DNA of 64,000 bases from Lentibacillus amyloliquefaciens (GCF_001307805.1 NZ_CP013862.1:2604001-2668000); one strand, 5' to 3'; positions 8,887-18,462 are shown, counted from the first letter of the stretch. Numbers and translations: made by a program. Notes: generated from the sequence alone by a model not told the origin.

Positions 8887-9008
8887 AAAGCGAAACTTCA
8901 ATCAACGGAATTGTTCTTCATTCCGTTGATTGTTAGTTGAGCAGAATCGGGCATGTATGGACAGTTAGCCGCCGACCTTTGACGGATTACTGTCCATTAC
9001 ATGCGGGA
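8887..9008 (+). repeat. Repeat family C, copy 1 (hairpin plus constant box)
   Basis: The order is AAAGCGAAACTTC, a 15-bp hairpin (8899-8932, arms around TCAACGGAAT and ATTCCGTTGA), then the box GTTAGTTGAGCAGAATCGGG, then GACAGTTAGCCGCCG and an ATGCGGGA tail. The copy at 17650-17773 keeps every box in the same order on the other strand, while its hairpin has an unrelated sequence of similar length. It lies between spoVT and yabM and contains no open frame. Confidence 0.7.
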
Positions 9009-9065
9009 CAAACTAAGATCCCAATTATATTGGCAAAAGTACAGGCTCAATTGTAAAAGAGCCGA

Positions 9066-9098
9066 AACAAAAAGTGCCATCGTTAACAATGACACTTT
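9066..9098 (-). terminator. Terminator of spoVT
   Basis: On the minus strand GTGTCATTG pairs with CGATGGCAC around TTAA and runs into TTTTTG, 54 bp after the spoVT stop. Confidence 0.8.
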
Positions 9099-9151
9099 CC
9101 AATAACTATAGATATAGTGTATAAATCAACAGTTCCTTAAAGCTTTTCTGG

Positions 9152-9688
9152 TTATTCCATTTGCTTAGCCAGGAAGCTTGAAGCTGTCTGGATCGATTTT
9201 TGCTCGACTTCACTTAATTTATTGCCATCTTTGGAGAAAAGCATCACACAGCCAATTGGGTCGCCGTTAGCAATAATCGGGCTGATGCAATATGAATCAA
9301 GCTGTTCCTCCTGACCCTGAATAAGCTCTGATTCGGTCTGTTCCGTTTCATAAGTCATCGTTCGTTCTTCCATGGTCTTTTCCGGCTGAGAACCAATACT
9401 CTTGTTTAAATAATCTTTTTTGGATTCCCCGGCGACCGCAATAATCTCATCACGGTCACAAATGAGAACCGGATAATTGAGGGAATCAAATAATGCCTCA
9501 GCATACTCTTTAGCAAAAGAACTCAGCTCATTTATTGGAGAATATTTTTTTAAAATAACTTCCCCTTCACGGTCAACAAAAATTTCTAAAGGATCACCCT
9601 CGCGGATACGCAGCGTTCGTCTTATTTCTTTTGGGATAACAACTCTTCCTAAATCATCAATGCGTCGTACAATACCTGTTGCTTTCAT
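9152..9688 (-). CDS. spoVT: Stage V sporulation transcription regulator SpoVT
   Basis: SpoVT tunes sigma-G-dependent genes in the forespore. Residues 1-50 are an AbrB-type swapped-hairpin DNA-binding domain (MKATGIVRRIDDLGRVVIPK, then RTLRIREGDPLEIFVD). Residues 55-178 form the GAF-like effector domain with CISPIIANGDPIGCVMLFSK. The length of 178 residues equals the B. subtilis protein. A sigma-G-like promoter lies upstream at 9779-9808. Confidence 0.96.
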   Translation of the reverse strand: MKATGIVRRIDDLGRVVIPKEIRRTLRIREGDPLEIFVDREGEVILKKYSPINELSSFAKEYAEALFDSLNYPVLICDRDEIIAVAGESKKDYLNKSIGSQPEKTMEERTMTYETEQTESELIQGQEEQLDSYCISPIIANGDPIGCVMLFSKDGNKLSEVEQKSIQTASSFLAKQME

Positions 9689-9778
9689 CTTTAGGGAGCC
9701 TCACTTTCTAAGATGATTATACCTGGTGTATGTAAATTTTTGGTTTCCTCCTATAGAAAAAAACACCAGTTGTGGGTT

Positions 9779-9808
9779 TAGTATTAATCATCTTGTAAGA
9801 ACTATACA
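9779..9808 (-). promoter_or_regulatory. Candidate sigma-G promoter of spoVT
   Basis: Minus-strand TGTATA (9803-9808) and AATACTA (9779-9785) are 17 bp apart, close to the sigma-G pattern TGAATA/CATACTA. spoVT is a known sigma-G gene, which supports the reading. The leader would be about 85 nt. Confidence 0.45.
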
Positions 9809-9872
9809 TATGTTAACATAACTTGATCTGCATGCCGTTTTCTCTGTTCTAATGAGGCTCTTTTTTTGTTAT

Positions 9873-12800
9873 CTAACCTGCTGTTTCCCGGTCAACTTGG
9901 GATAATTGGCTGATAAAGTTTTCGAGTACTTCATACCGCTGATGCTTGGTGTTTTTTGACCATTTAACCAGCACCTTCAATTTTTTACCTTCTGTTCCAA
10001 GCTGTATTTCCCGCCCGAACTGATTGGCTAGTTCAAATAATTTCGATCCGTCCACTTCCTGACTGCGATGAGTGCTCACAAGTATTTCTATTTTACCTGC
10101 TTTTTCGCTGATTGATTCAACACGTTCTTGTTTAGCAAGCCGTTTGAGGGATGAAACAGTAAACAAATTCCCCACTTCTTCCGGATAATCACCGAAACGG
10201 TCGATCAGCTCATCCTTAAGTTCTAAGATATCATCCTCTGAAGCGATTGCTTGAAACTGTTTGTAAATATCAATCTTTTGTTTTTCATCGTCAATATATG
10301 AATCCGGAATATAAGCATCAGTCGACAGTGACAATTCCGGCTCAAACGTTTCAATTTCATCAAGCTGTTTGCCTGATTGTCGGGCTTCAATAGCGTCTTT
10401 GAGCATTTGCGAATACATGTCAAAACCGACTGAATCAATGAAGCCGTGCTGCTGGGCACCAAGCAAATCCCCAGTACCGCGGATGGACAAGTCGCGCATA
10501 GCAATTTTGAAGCCGGATCCCAGTTCCGTGAATTCCTTAATCGCCTCGAGCCGTTTTTCCGCGACTTCACTCAGCACTTTATCTTTTTGATAAGTGAAAT
10601 AAGCATAGGCAACCCGATTGGAACGGCCGACTCTTCCCCTTAACTGATAAAGCTGACTGAGCCCCATTCGATCAGCCTGATTGACAATTAATGTATTGAC
10701 GTTTGGAATATCAACACCTGTTTCAATAATTGTCGTACTGACCAAAACATCATACTCCCCTTCTAAAAAGGCAAAAACGATATTCTCTAATTCGGTTTCA
10801 TTCATCTGACCATGGGCGACAGCTATACGCGCGTCTCCAACAAGCATGCCAAGATCTCTGGCTATTTTATCAATATTGTCCACCCGGTTATGGAGGAAGA
10901 AAACCTGTCCTCCCCGCGCCATCTCACGCTCAATGGCTTCCCTTACAAAAACCGGATTATACTCCATGACGTACGTCTGAATCGGAAAACGGTTTTCCGG
11001 AGGTGTTTCGATGATCGACAGGTCCCGAACACCGAGCATCGACATATGCAGTGTTCTTGGAATTGGTGTAGCTGTCAAAGTCAGAACGTCAACATTTGAT
11101 TTCAGCTGTTTAATCTTCTCCTTATGCTTAACACCGAACCGCTGCTCCTCATCCACGACGAGAAGGCCCAAATCACGATAAGTCACATCCTTTGACAATA
11201 GACGGTGTGTTCCAATTACAATGTCGACTTTTCCTTTTCGGATGCCTTCAATGGTTTCTTTTTGCTGGCTTCGCGTGCGGAATCGGCTCAGCATACTGAT
11301 CGTGACAGCCTGGTCCTGAAACCTTTCCTGGATGGTTTCATAGTGCTGCTGAGCGAGGATAGTTGTCGGAACCAGAATAGCCACTTGTTTGCCATCGGCT
11401 ACAGCTTTAAAAGCAGCCCTGATCGCCACTTCCGTCTTCCCGTAGCCAACATCACCACAAAGCAAGCGATCCATTGGGCGCTCCATTTCCATGTCTGCTT
11501 TGATCTCAGCAATACAACGCTCCTGGTCCTCGGTTTCTTCATATGGAAAAGCCGCTTCAAACTCTTCCTGCAGCTCTGTTCCTTTAGTAAAGGCATAACC
11601 TTGCCTTGCCTGACGCTCAGCATAGAGCTCAATCAGATCATCTGCAATATCTTCCACATTGGACTGGACTTTCCGTTTGACTTTTGCCCATTCACTGCCG
11701 CCCAATTTATAAAGTTTTGGCTCTTTTCCCTCGGAAGCCACAAACTTCTGAACGAGATCGATCTGGTCAATTGGTACGTATAATTTATCATCACCGGAGT
11801 ATTTAATCAGCATAAAATCTTTATGCAGACCATTCATTTCAAGTGTTTCAATGCCTAAATATTTTCCGATGCCGTGATGGGCATGAACTACGAAGTCGCC
11901 CACTTTTAATTCCTGATAATTTTTAATCCGTTCAGCATTTGATATCTTTTGTTTTTTACGCGGTCTTTTTGTTTTCTTTTTAAACAGTTCATTTTCAGTA
12001 ATCAGCACGAGTTTATGCATCGGAAATTCAATGCCATTGCTGACTTCACCGACTGTTATCGTCGGTCTTTTTACTGGCAATTCGAGTTCGCTGATTACAT
12101 CTGCTTCAATTCCATAATCCATGAAAATCGAGTGAATTTTTTCAGCCCGTTGTTCATTCGGAGCCAGGACCACGACTGAAAAATCGCTCTTTTCCCAGCG
12201 TTTAAGCTCATTCTGAAACAAATTCATCTGCCCATGGAATTCCTGCATCGTCCGGGTCGATAAATTAATGATATTTTGGGGTTGGGTATTCGGAATATGC
12301 CGCAAAAAGACGGACATATAAACGCGTTGTGGTGTGATATTATCCCATACGGTGTTCCAATCAAATGAGAAATGGCTGCCCCGGACCATTTTATTTGCTT
12401 CCAAAAGTGTGCTGTACCATTCTGACTCTTCTGCATCAAGACTTGTTGCCGTTTCCTGGATTCTGCTCATTTCATCAAGAATGACCAGACCATTTGCGGG
12501 CAAATAATCTAGCAGACTAGCAGGCTCATCATAAAGAAAGCCAATATATTTATACAATTCCTGGAAATGCTCAAGATTCTTTAACCGCTCGATATCATAT
12601 TCGATGGACTCGGCGAGCGTTTCTTTCGCTTCCGGATCTTTCAATTTTTTCAGTGATTCAGCCAATGCCGCCTCCAGACGCTGAGCAGCTCTCAATCTGT
12701 CTTCATCCGTCAACAGCATTTCTGTTGCGGGGTCAACCCTAATAGCCTGCTGTTTCTCTAATGATCGCTGGCTTTCAGCATCAAAGTGACGAATGGAGTC

Positions 12801-13403
12801 AATTTCGTCATCAAATAATTCGATGCGTACCGGATGCGTTTCGGTCACCGGATAGATATCAATAATACCTCCGCGGCGGCTGAATTCCCCTGGAGTTGAA
12901 ACCATTGAGACATGTTCGTATCCCATATCGACCAGGCGCGACAAGTACACTTCGACATCGACTTCTTCACCTGTCTGAAAATCCAGCTGATATTTCTTCC
13001 AGTAATTAGTCGGCGGCAGTATTCGCTTCAAAGCTGCGACAGGGGCGATCAATATGCCTGAATCTTTTTGTGACCACTCTGTCAATGCCTCAATCCGCTG
13101 GGCTTTCAGTTCCGGACTGGCTATCGCGATTTCTGATGCGATCAGTTCATTGACCGGATACAGATGAATATGATCCTCACCTATAAATGTTGACAGGTCA
13201 TCATAGAGCTGCTGTGCTTGGACAAGATGATGCGTTACAAGCAAAACTGGCCTTTTTAAAGATTCATCCAAAACAGACACAAAAAGGCTTCTGGCAGATC
13301 CTGATAGCCCTGCCACAAGCTGTTCATTCATACCATTTGATATGCCGTCTATGACTGATGACACATCTTCATTCGACCGTAAAAAATCATGTATTCCGTT
13401 CAT
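9873..13403 (-). CDS. mfd: Transcription-repair coupling factor Mfd
   Basis: Mfd pushes RNA polymerase off lesions and recruits UvrA. The 1176-residue protein has an N-terminal UvrB-like module, the RNA-polymerase-interaction domain after the KKQKISNAERIKNYQELKVG region (around 490-560), and an SF2 translocase with Walker A GDVGYGKTEVA, box DEEQRFG, and the RecG-like TRG region (GSGFKIAMRDLSIRGTGDLL), followed by the C-terminal UvrA-masking domain. The ATG at 13403 follows AGGTGGGGG and gives the family length; the longer frame to 13445 lacks a ribosome site. The gene sits between fin and spoVT. Confidence 0.97.
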   Translation of the reverse strand: MNGIHDFLRSNEDVSSVIDGISNGMNEQLVAGLSGSARSLFVSVLDESLKRPVLLVTHHLVQAQQLYDDLSTFIGEDHIHLYPVNELIASEIAIASPELKAQRIEALTEWSQKDSGILIAPVAALKRILPPTNYWKKYQLDFQTGEEVDVEVYLSRLVDMGYEHVSMVSTPGEFSRRGGIIDIYPVTETHPVRIELFDDEIDSIRHFDAESQRSLEKQQAIRVDPATEMLLTDEDRLRAAQRLEAALAESLKKLKDPEAKETLAESIEYDIERLKNLEHFQELYKYIGFLYDEPASLLDYLPANGLVILDEMSRIQETATSLDAEESEWYSTLLEANKMVRGSHFSFDWNTVWDNITPQRVYMSVFLRHIPNTQPQNIINLSTRTMQEFHGQMNLFQNELKRWEKSDFSVVVLAPNEQRAEKIHSIFMDYGIEADVISELELPVKRPTITVGEVSNGIEFPMHKLVLITENELFKKKTKRPRKKQKISNAERIKNYQELKVGDFVVHAHHGIGKYLGIETLEMNGLHKDFMLIKYSGDDKLYVPIDQIDLVQKFVASEGKEPKLYKLGGSEWAKVKRKVQSNVEDIADDLIELYAERQARQGYAFTKGTELQEEFEAAFPYEETEDQERCIAEIKADMEMERPMDRLLCGDVGYGKTEVAIRAAFKAVADGKQVAILVPTTILAQQHYETIQERFQDQAVTISMLSRFRTRSQQKETIEGIRKGKVDIVIGTHRLLSKDVTYRDLGLLVVDEEQRFGVKHKEKIKQLKSNVDVLTLTATPIPRTLHMSMLGVRDLSIIETPPENRFPIQTYVMEYNPVFVREAIEREMARGGQVFFLHNRVDNIDKIARDLGMLVGDARIAVAHGQMNETELENIVFAFLEGEYDVLVSTTIIETGVDIPNVNTLIVNQADRMGLSQLYQLRGRVGRSNRVAYAYFTYQKDKVLSEVAEKRLEAIKEFTELGSGFKIAMRDLSIRGTGDLLGAQQHGFIDSVGFDMYSQMLKDAIEARQSGKQLDEIETFEPELSLSTDAYIPDSYIDDEKQKIDIYKQFQAIASEDDILELKDELIDRFGDYPEEVGNLFTVSSLKRLAKQERVESISEKAGKIEILVSTHRSQEVDGSKLFELANQFGREIQLGTEGKKLKVLVKWSKNTKHQRYEVLENFISQLSQVDRETAG

Positions 13404-13486
13404 TTTCCCCCACCTGTTTACGTGCAAAAATGCCTTGATTACCATCTCTACACAGAACCAAAGCTTTTTACCTGATATATATTATC

Positions 13487-13717
13487 TCACTGTATAAAAT
13501 AGTCCAGTTCGTGATACTGCGGATGACTGCCTAACGATTCTTCACAGCTTTCACAGATGGACTTGATTGTTATATCACCATTTGCTTCATAGCTAATCAT
13601 ATCACGTTTATCCTCACTTGATAACTGATCCAATCCGAGCATTGATGAATCAACCATTTGCTGGTCCAGTTTCCCAATTTCCTGGCTGCAATGTCTGCAC
13701 TTGTAGACAATCGCCAT
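13487..13717 (-). CDS. fin: Anti-sigma-F factor Fin
   Basis: Fin binds RNA polymerase core and displaces sigma-F so that the forespore can switch to sigma-G. The 76 residues contain two CxxC pairs (C7/C10 in CRHC and C55/C58 in CESC), expected to bind zinc. Length and position between pth and mfd match B. subtilis YabK. GGAGG precedes the ATG. Confidence 0.93.
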   Translation of the reverse strand: MAIVYKCRHCSQEIGKLDQQMVDSSMLGLDQLSSEDKRDMISYEANGDITIKSICESCEESLGSHPQYHELDYFIQ

Positions 13718-13751
13718 AATATACCTCCTTCGAATAAACTTAGGTATTCTA

Positions 13752-13780
13752 AAGTTTATCCGAAACGCGTATATTTATAC
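13752..13780 (-). promoter_or_regulatory. Candidate sigma-F/G promoter of fin
   Basis: Minus-strand GTATA (13776-13780), a 14-bp gap, then GGATAAACTT (13752-13761) fits the sigma-F pattern GYATA...GGNNANAMTN. fin is a sigma-F gene in B. subtilis. The site lies 35 bp before the start codon. Confidence 0.55.
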
Positions 13781-13829
13781 AGAAAATCTCGGGGTTCATC
13801 AGGAAACACCAGCCCTTTTTCTGCTCACT

Positions 13830-14390
13830 TTAGGTGTTAAAGTCGTTCATCACGACATCAAATGGCTTCTGAATCCATGTTTCACATGCATCAGCACTTT
13901 TTTCAATGCTTGTGGCAACATCTTCCTGCTGCTCCTTTGAGAATGGCTTTAATACATAATCAACAACAGGCATGGCTGCAAGAGGTCTGCCTATGCCGAT
14001 GCGCAAGCGTTTGAATTCTTTGGTACCTGCATGATCAATAATGGAACGAATACCGTTATGACCACCGTGACCGCCTTTTTGACGTAAACGAATTTTACCG
14101 GCCGGCAAATCAAGATCATCATAGATGACAAGAACATCTTCCGGATCTATTTGATAAAAATCCAATAATGGCCGAACCGATTCACCCGAAAGATTCATAA
14201 ATGTCTGTGGTTTTAACAGGACAATCTTTTCTCCATCAAGGGTCTCCACCGTTGATTTACCATTAAATTTATCTTTTTTTAATTTCCAATTATGACGGTC
14301 AGCTATTTTCTCAACAACCATAAAGCCGACATTATGCCGTGTTTTGCTGTATTTTTTCCCTGGATTTCCCAGCCCAACGATACATTTCAT
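13830..14390 (-). CDS. pth: Peptidyl-tRNA hydrolase
   Basis: Pth cleaves peptidyl-tRNA released by drop-off and recycles the tRNA. The 186 residues show the signature GLGNPGKKYSKTRHNVGF with catalytic His19, the Asp-containing VIYDDLDLPAGKIRLR strand and the GGHGGHNGIRSI loop. B. subtilis calls this gene spoVC. It stands between ctc and fin. Confidence 0.97.
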   Translation of the reverse strand: MKCIVGLGNPGKKYSKTRHNVGFMVVEKIADRHNWKLKKDKFNGKSTVETLDGEKIVLLKPQTFMNLSGESVRPLLDFYQIDPEDVLVIYDDLDLPAGKIRLRQKGGHGGHNGIRSIIDHAGTKEFKRLRIGIGRPLAAMPVVDYVLKPFSKEQQEDVATSIEKSADACETWIQKPFDVVMNDFNT

Positions 14391-14445
14391 TTAGCTTCTT
14401 CCTTTATACTGCATTTTAAACGGGTTCTAAAACAATTCGCCAATG

Positions 14446-14482
14446 AAGCAAAACCCTCCTAATAACTGCTGACTAGGAGGGC
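14446..14482 (-). terminator. Terminator after ctc
   Basis: Minus-strand CCCTCCTA pairs with TAGGAGGG around a 12-nt loop and is followed by TTTTGC. It lies 20 bp after the ctc stop and before pth. Confidence 0.7.
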
Positions 14483-14501
14483 TTATATAATAGGCTTGGT
14501 G

Positions 14502-15140
14502 TTATTCGCTTTTTCCTTCGTCCTCTTCGGCGCCAACCAATTCCGGTTCTGCTCCTTCGTCTGACTCTTCACCTTCAAGATCTTCTACTGTGTCTGGCGG
14601 TACAACGGTTGCAACTGTTGTATCTTCGTCTTCATTGATTTCATAGAGGTCAGCTTTTGGCAAATCAGCAACGGTTATCGTATCACCGATCTCCAACTTG
14701 TTGACGTCAACAGAAATGACTTCTGGAATATCCGCCGGTTTAGCACGTACCTGCAATTCATACATCGGCTGCTGCAGAACGCCGCCATCTTTAACACCAA
14801 CAGGTTCACCGTCAAGGTTAAGTGATACTGTTACGTCCATTTCCTGTTTCATGTTGACGATATAGAAATCTGCATGAATCACTTCGTCTTTCAACGGTTC
14901 AGTCTGATATTCATGAAGCATGACGTCTACAGGCTTCTCACCTTCGATATCAAGTGAGATGATTGCGTTTCTGCCTTCATCTCTTACCGTTTTGACTAAT
15001 TCGGTGCTATTAACAAAAATGGCTTTAGAGTCTTCCTCCTTACCATAAACAACTGATGGCACATCGCCATTCGTCCTGATTTGCTTTGTTGCAGACTTTG
15101 TCAGATCTTCGCGTTTTGCTGCCTTTAATGTTACTGCCAT
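14502..15140 (-). CDS. ctc: General stress protein Ctc, ribosomal protein bL25 family
   Basis: Ctc is the TL5-type bL25 that binds 5S rRNA. Residues 1-95 form the L25 RNA-binding domain (RTNGDVPSVVYGKEEDSKAI), residues 96-185 the beta C-domain, and the tail from about 185 is strongly acidic (EEDEGKSE end). The length of 212 residues is typical of the long form. In B. subtilis ctc is sigma-B controlled, but I could not find a convincing sigma-B promoter in the 140 bp before it. Confidence 0.94.
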   Translation of the reverse strand: MAVTLKAAKREDLTKSATKQIRTNGDVPSVVYGKEEDSKAIFVNSTELVKTVRDEGRNAIISLDIEGEKPVDVMLHEYQTEPLKDEVIHADFYIVNMKQEMDVTVSLNLDGEPVGVKDGGVLQQPMYELQVRAKPADIPEVISVDVNKLEIGDTITVADLPKADLYEINEDEDTTVATVVPPDTVEDLEGEESDEGAEPELVGAEEDEGKSE

Positions 15141-15161
15141 TCTTAATCACCCTCCATTATT

Positions 15162-15183
15162 TAACAACCTGGGGTCTTCACCA
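15162..15183 (-). terminator. Weak stem-loop between prs and ctc
   Basis: Minus-strand TCCTGG pairs with CCCAGG around a short loop, followed by TTGTTAAATAA. The T tract is poor, so it may attenuate rather than terminate transcription from prs into ctc. Confidence 0.3.
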
Positions 15184-15280
15184 GGATTCATATGGCACAT
15201 ATTTTTCAGTATCGTTTCTATTAAAACATAATTTATGTCATTTCACAAAACAGGCTTATAGCTTATCTTTAATGAAATGC

Positions 15281-16234
15281 TTAGTCAAACAAAATGCTTA
15301 CGGATTTCAGTTCATGAACACGGGTTATTGCTTCACCAATCAGCGGTGCAACAGATAACTCGGTGACTTTACCGTTCTTTCGTTCTTCGGTAAGCGGGAT
15401 GGAATTCGTAACAACCAATTCCTTGATTTCGGAATCGTTAATACGCTGCAGTGCAGGGCCTGATAAAACAGGGTGAGTACAGCATGCATAAACTTCTTTC
15501 GCACCGTTTTCCACCAACGCGTTGGCAGCCGCAGTAATTGTACCTGCTGTATCAATGATATCATCAATCAGGATGGCTGTCTTCCCTTCGATATTCCCGA
15601 CAATATTCATCACTTCTGAAACATTCGGACGCGGACGGCGTTTATCAATGATTCCAATCGGTGCCTTCAAATAGTCCGCCATCTTTCTTGCCCGGGTCAC
15701 ACCGCCGTGGTCCGGGGAAACGACGATAATATCGTCAAACTCCATTTTCTCAAAATGATTCGCCAATATTGGTACACCTTGCAGATGATCAATTGGGACA
15801 TTGAAGAAACCTTGAATTTGTGGTGCGTGTAAATCGAGCGTTATCATCCGGTCGGCACCGGCCGTTTCAAGAAGGTCGGCAATAAGCTTTGAAGTTATCG
15901 GTTCTCTTGAACGTGCTTTCCGGTCCTGTCTGGCATAACCATAATACGGCATAACAATATTGATGGACTTGGCCGAAGCACGCTTCAGCGCATCAATCAT
16001 AATCAACAGTTCCATCAGATGCTGATTAACCGGGGCTGAGGTTGATTGAACAACGTACACATCTTTTCCGCGGACGCTCTCCTCAATATTAATCTGAATT
16101 TCTCCGTCACTAAAAGTGGCTACTGTACATTCTCCTAATGTTGTCCCAATGTGTTCGGCAATATCCTGAGCCAGATCCCGGTTTGAATTCAGTGAAAACA
16201 CCTTCAGCATTGGATCTTTATAGCTTGATCCCAT
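15281..16234 (-). CDS. prs: Ribose-phosphate pyrophosphokinase
   Basis: Prs makes PRPP from ribose 5-phosphate and ATP, the precursor of purines, pyrimidines, NAD, His and Trp. The 317 residues carry the catalytic flexible loop region [30 protein letters not shown] and the PRPP-binding loop [16 protein letters not shown]. Length and residues agree closely with B. subtilis Prs. It follows glmU by 15 bp and is likely cotranscribed with it. Confidence 0.98.
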   Translation of the reverse strand: MGSSYKDPMLKVFSLNSNRDLAQDIAEHIGTTLGECTVATFSDGEIQINIEESVRGKDVYVVQSTSAPVNQHLMELLIMIDALKRASAKSINIVMPYYGYARQDRKARSREPITSKLIADLLETAGADRMITLDLHAPQIQGFFNVPIDHLQGVPILANHFEKMEFDDIIVVSPDHGGVTRARKMADYLKAPIGIIDKRRPRPNVSEVMNIVGNIEGKTAILIDDIIDTAGTITAAANALVENGAKEVYACCTHPVLSGPALQRINDSEIKELVVTNSIPLTEERKNGKVTELSVAPLIGEAITRVHELKSVSILFD

Positions 16235-16249
16235 GAAATGAACCCTCCA

Positions 16250-17629
16250 TTAGTCCTTTTTTTGATTTTTGATTCTTGAAGCATAACCTTCTTTATTTGT
16301 TTGTCTGGAACGGGCAATCGATAATGCGTCTTCAGGGACATCTTTTGTAATCGTCGACCCTGCAGCAACATAAGATCCTTTTCCAACCGTTACCGGAGCG
16401 ACTAAATTGGAATTGCAGCCGATAAATGAATCATCGTCAATCGTTGTCAGATACTTATTCTTTCCATCATAATTCACTGTAATCGTACCGCAGCCAATAT
16501 TGACATTACGGCCGACATCGGCGTCTCCGATATAACTTAAATGGGAAACCTTACTCTTGTCACCTAATGACGATTTTTTCACTTCAACAAAGTTGCCGAT
16601 TTTTGCTTCGTTGCCGATTTTTGCTTCAGGGCGGATATGTGAATAAGGTCCAATCTGCACCCGATCACCTATACGGCTGTCTTTTGCGACACTTTGTTCG
16701 AGAGTGGTTCCTTCTCCGACATAGCAATTTTCAACTTCTGAATGCGGTCCAATCTCAGCATCTGCTTTAATAGTTGTTTTTCCTTTAATAACCGAACCCG
16801 GATGAATTAAAACATCTGCCTCAATGACCACCTCAGGACTGATATAAGTATTGTCAGGGTCTATAAGTGTGACCCCGTTTCGCATATGTTGTTCATTGAT
16901 CCGTTTTTTCAGCGATTTTTCTGCCTGTGCCAGGGCGACGCGGTCATTAATACCCAGCGTTTCTTCAAAGTCTGCTGTCTGGAACGCGCTGACTTTCTCA
17001 TTACGATTTTGCAGAATTTCAATGACGTCCGGCAAATAATATTCACCTTGTACATTGTCATTTGATACATGGTGTAATGCTTCGAAAAGGGCTTTGTTAT
17101 CAAAACAGTAGGTCCCTGTGTTAATTTCATCGACTAACAGTTCATTGCCGGATGCATCTTTATGTTCAACTATCCGCTTCACTTGATTCTGATCATCACG
17201 AATCACTCTGCCGTACCCACCGGGATCTGGTGCTTTTGCGGTTAAAATAGTCGCTTTTGCTCCTTCTCTTTCATGGTGATCGCAAAGAGCCTGATATGTT
17301 TCATGAGTAATCAATGGCGTGTCCCCACAAACAACAATTGTTGTGCCCTCCTGATTTTTCAGAAGGTCTTCAGCCTGCAGTACAGCATGGCCTGTCCCCA
17401 ATTGTTCTTCCTGTAAAACCGTTTCACTGTCCTCACCAATATATTCGGCAACCTTATCAGCGCCATGGCCGACGATTGTGACCATTTCATCAGGTTTGAC
17501 CGGTTTTAATTGATCGATAACGTGCTGCACCATCGGGCGGCCTAAAACCGGATGAAGCACTTTATATAGTTTCGACTTCATTCTGGTACCTTTTCCGGCA
17601 GCCAAAATAACTGCATATCGTTTCGCCAT
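16250..17629 (-). CDS. glmU: Bifunctional GlmU, N-acetyltransferase/uridylyltransferase
   Basis: GlmU acetylates glucosamine-1-P and then forms UDP-GlcNAc for peptidoglycan and teichoic acids. Residues 1-230 are the pyrophosphorylase with [19 protein letters not shown] and [10 protein letters not shown]. From about 250 a left-handed beta helix of hexapeptide repeats carries the acetyltransferase. Of the possible starts, ATG 17629 is preceded by GGAGG and gives 459 residues, against 456 in B. subtilis GcaD. The next gene upstream is spoVG, across an 830-bp repeat-filled gap. Confidence 0.97.
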   Translation of the reverse strand: MAKRYAVILAAGKGTRMKSKLYKVLHPVLGRPMVQHVIDQLKPVKPDEMVTIVGHGADKVAEYIGEDSETVLQEEQLGTGHAVLQAEDLLKNQEGTTIVVCGDTPLITHETYQALCDHHEREGAKATILTAKAPDPGGYGRVIRDDQNQVKRIVEHKDASGNELLVDEINTGTYCFDNKALFEALHHVSNDNVQGEYYLPDVIEILQNRNEKVSAFQTADFEETLGINDRVALAQAEKSLKKRINEQHMRNGVTLIDPDNTYISPEVVIEADVLIHPGSVIKGKTTIKADAEIGPHSEVENCYVGEGTTLEQSVAKDSRIGDRVQIGPYSHIRPEAKIGNEAKIGNFVEVKKSSLGDKSKVSHLSYIGDADVGRNVNIGCGTITVNYDGKNKYLTTIDDDSFIGCNSNLVAPVTVGKGSYVAAGSTITKDVPEDALSIARSRQTNKEGYASRIKNQKKD

Positions 17630-17649
17630 AAAGAGCCTCCATTTCATTT

Positions 17650-17773
17650 ATCCCGCATATAAAGGGCACTAACCCGCCACATAACGGCGGCTAACTGTCC
17701 TTAAATACCCGATTCTGTTCAACTAACCATCAGTGTGGAGAAATACACTCCACTGATGGAAGTTTCACTTTAT
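17650..17773 (-). repeat. Repeat family C, copy 2 (hairpin plus constant box)
   Basis: Read on the minus strand: AAAGTGAAACTTC, hairpin (17727-17758; arms CCATCAGTGGAGTG and CACTGATGG region), box GTTAGTTGAACAGAATCGGG, then GACAGTTAGCCGCCG and a TGCGGGAT tail. The constant parts agree with copy 1 at 8887-9008 while the hairpin sequence differs. It lies 21 bp upstream of the glmU start, so it would be within the glmU leader if transcribed from upstream. Confidence 0.7.
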
Positions 17774-18010
17774 CCATTATGAATATATCTTAAAAATGGG
17801 CTGATTTCAACAGATTTAATGTTTGCATAGAGAGGAAAAAGCTGTTAGAGCACACGTTTCAAAGTGTATTTCGTTTTCGATGGGATTGGCAAGAAACACA
17901 CATTTCCTTTTGCAAACCGCAAATGGCAGGACAACTCTTTAAAAAGGTTATTTTCTAAAAGGTGGTTGTTTTTGACACAAAACCCATAAAATGCGAACTA
18001 ACTTTAACTA
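17774..18010. other. Noncoding gap, no recognised feature
   Basis: AT-rich sequence between repeats C2 and A1. I see no coding frame, no clear terminator and no complete promoter. A glmU promoter is expected somewhere between here and the spoVG terminator, but no box pair stands out. Confidence 0.4.
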
Positions 18011-18355
18011 TTAGCTGGTGCGTAATCCACCGCTTCGGAAATACACTCCGCGCACCTTAGGGCGGCTGGTGAGCCTCCTCGTGCTGGCTCACTGCGGGGT
18101 CTCACCGATACCTCCCGTCCCGCTGGAGTCTCCGTGTATTTCCTGCGCTGGTTTCGTGCTTTATAGTCTGATTATTTTGGATTTTAACTAAACTTCTCTT
18201 GTGAATGTTGATTGAAGTGGAGGACAGTCGACTCCTGCGGGAAAACGGGCAGCTGAAGACCCCCACAGGAAGCGCTTTTTGCTTCCGAGGAGGCTGAAGC
18301 GTTGCCCTAAGGTGCGCGACTGTCCGGAACGGAAATCAACATAGCACTACGTCGC
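18011..18355. repeat. Repeat family A, copy 1 (GC-rich palindromic block, double)
   Basis: Two halves: 18011-18160 contains TTAGGGCGGCTGGTGAGCCT and GGGTCTCACCGATA; 18208-18355 contains GAGGAGGCTGAAGCG, CCCTAAGGTGCGCGACTG and GGAAATCAACATAGCACTAC. The CGCGCACCTTAGGGC of the first half is inverted as GCCCTAAGGTGCGCG in the second, so the block is a large imperfect palindrome. A shorter copy at 29287-29497 fuses the left half of one to the right half of the other. Base composition is far above its flanks. Confidence 0.75.
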
Positions 18356-18404
18356 AATTTACATCAACTAAGTAAAAGCAACAATGATCGCGAAGGAGCC
18401 TCAA

Positions 18405-18443
18405 AAAAGACAAAAAAGAAGGCTAACCTGTGACAGATTAGAC
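18405..18443 (-). terminator. Terminator of spoVG
   Basis: Minus-strand GGTCTAATCTG pairs with CAGGTTAGCC (two mismatches) around TCA, followed by TTCTTTTTTG, 20 bp after the spoVG stop. Confidence 0.8.
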
Positions 18444-18462
18444 CTCTTGTTGAATAACTGAT

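Noticed and set aside
11205..11783. 192-codon plus-strand frame inside mfd
   Set aside because: It is a shadow of the conserved mfd translocase; the real frame has all helicase motifs.
15141..15280. Sigma-B promoter of ctc
   Set aside because: GTTT-like sequence is present but there is no GGGWAW box at the right distance.
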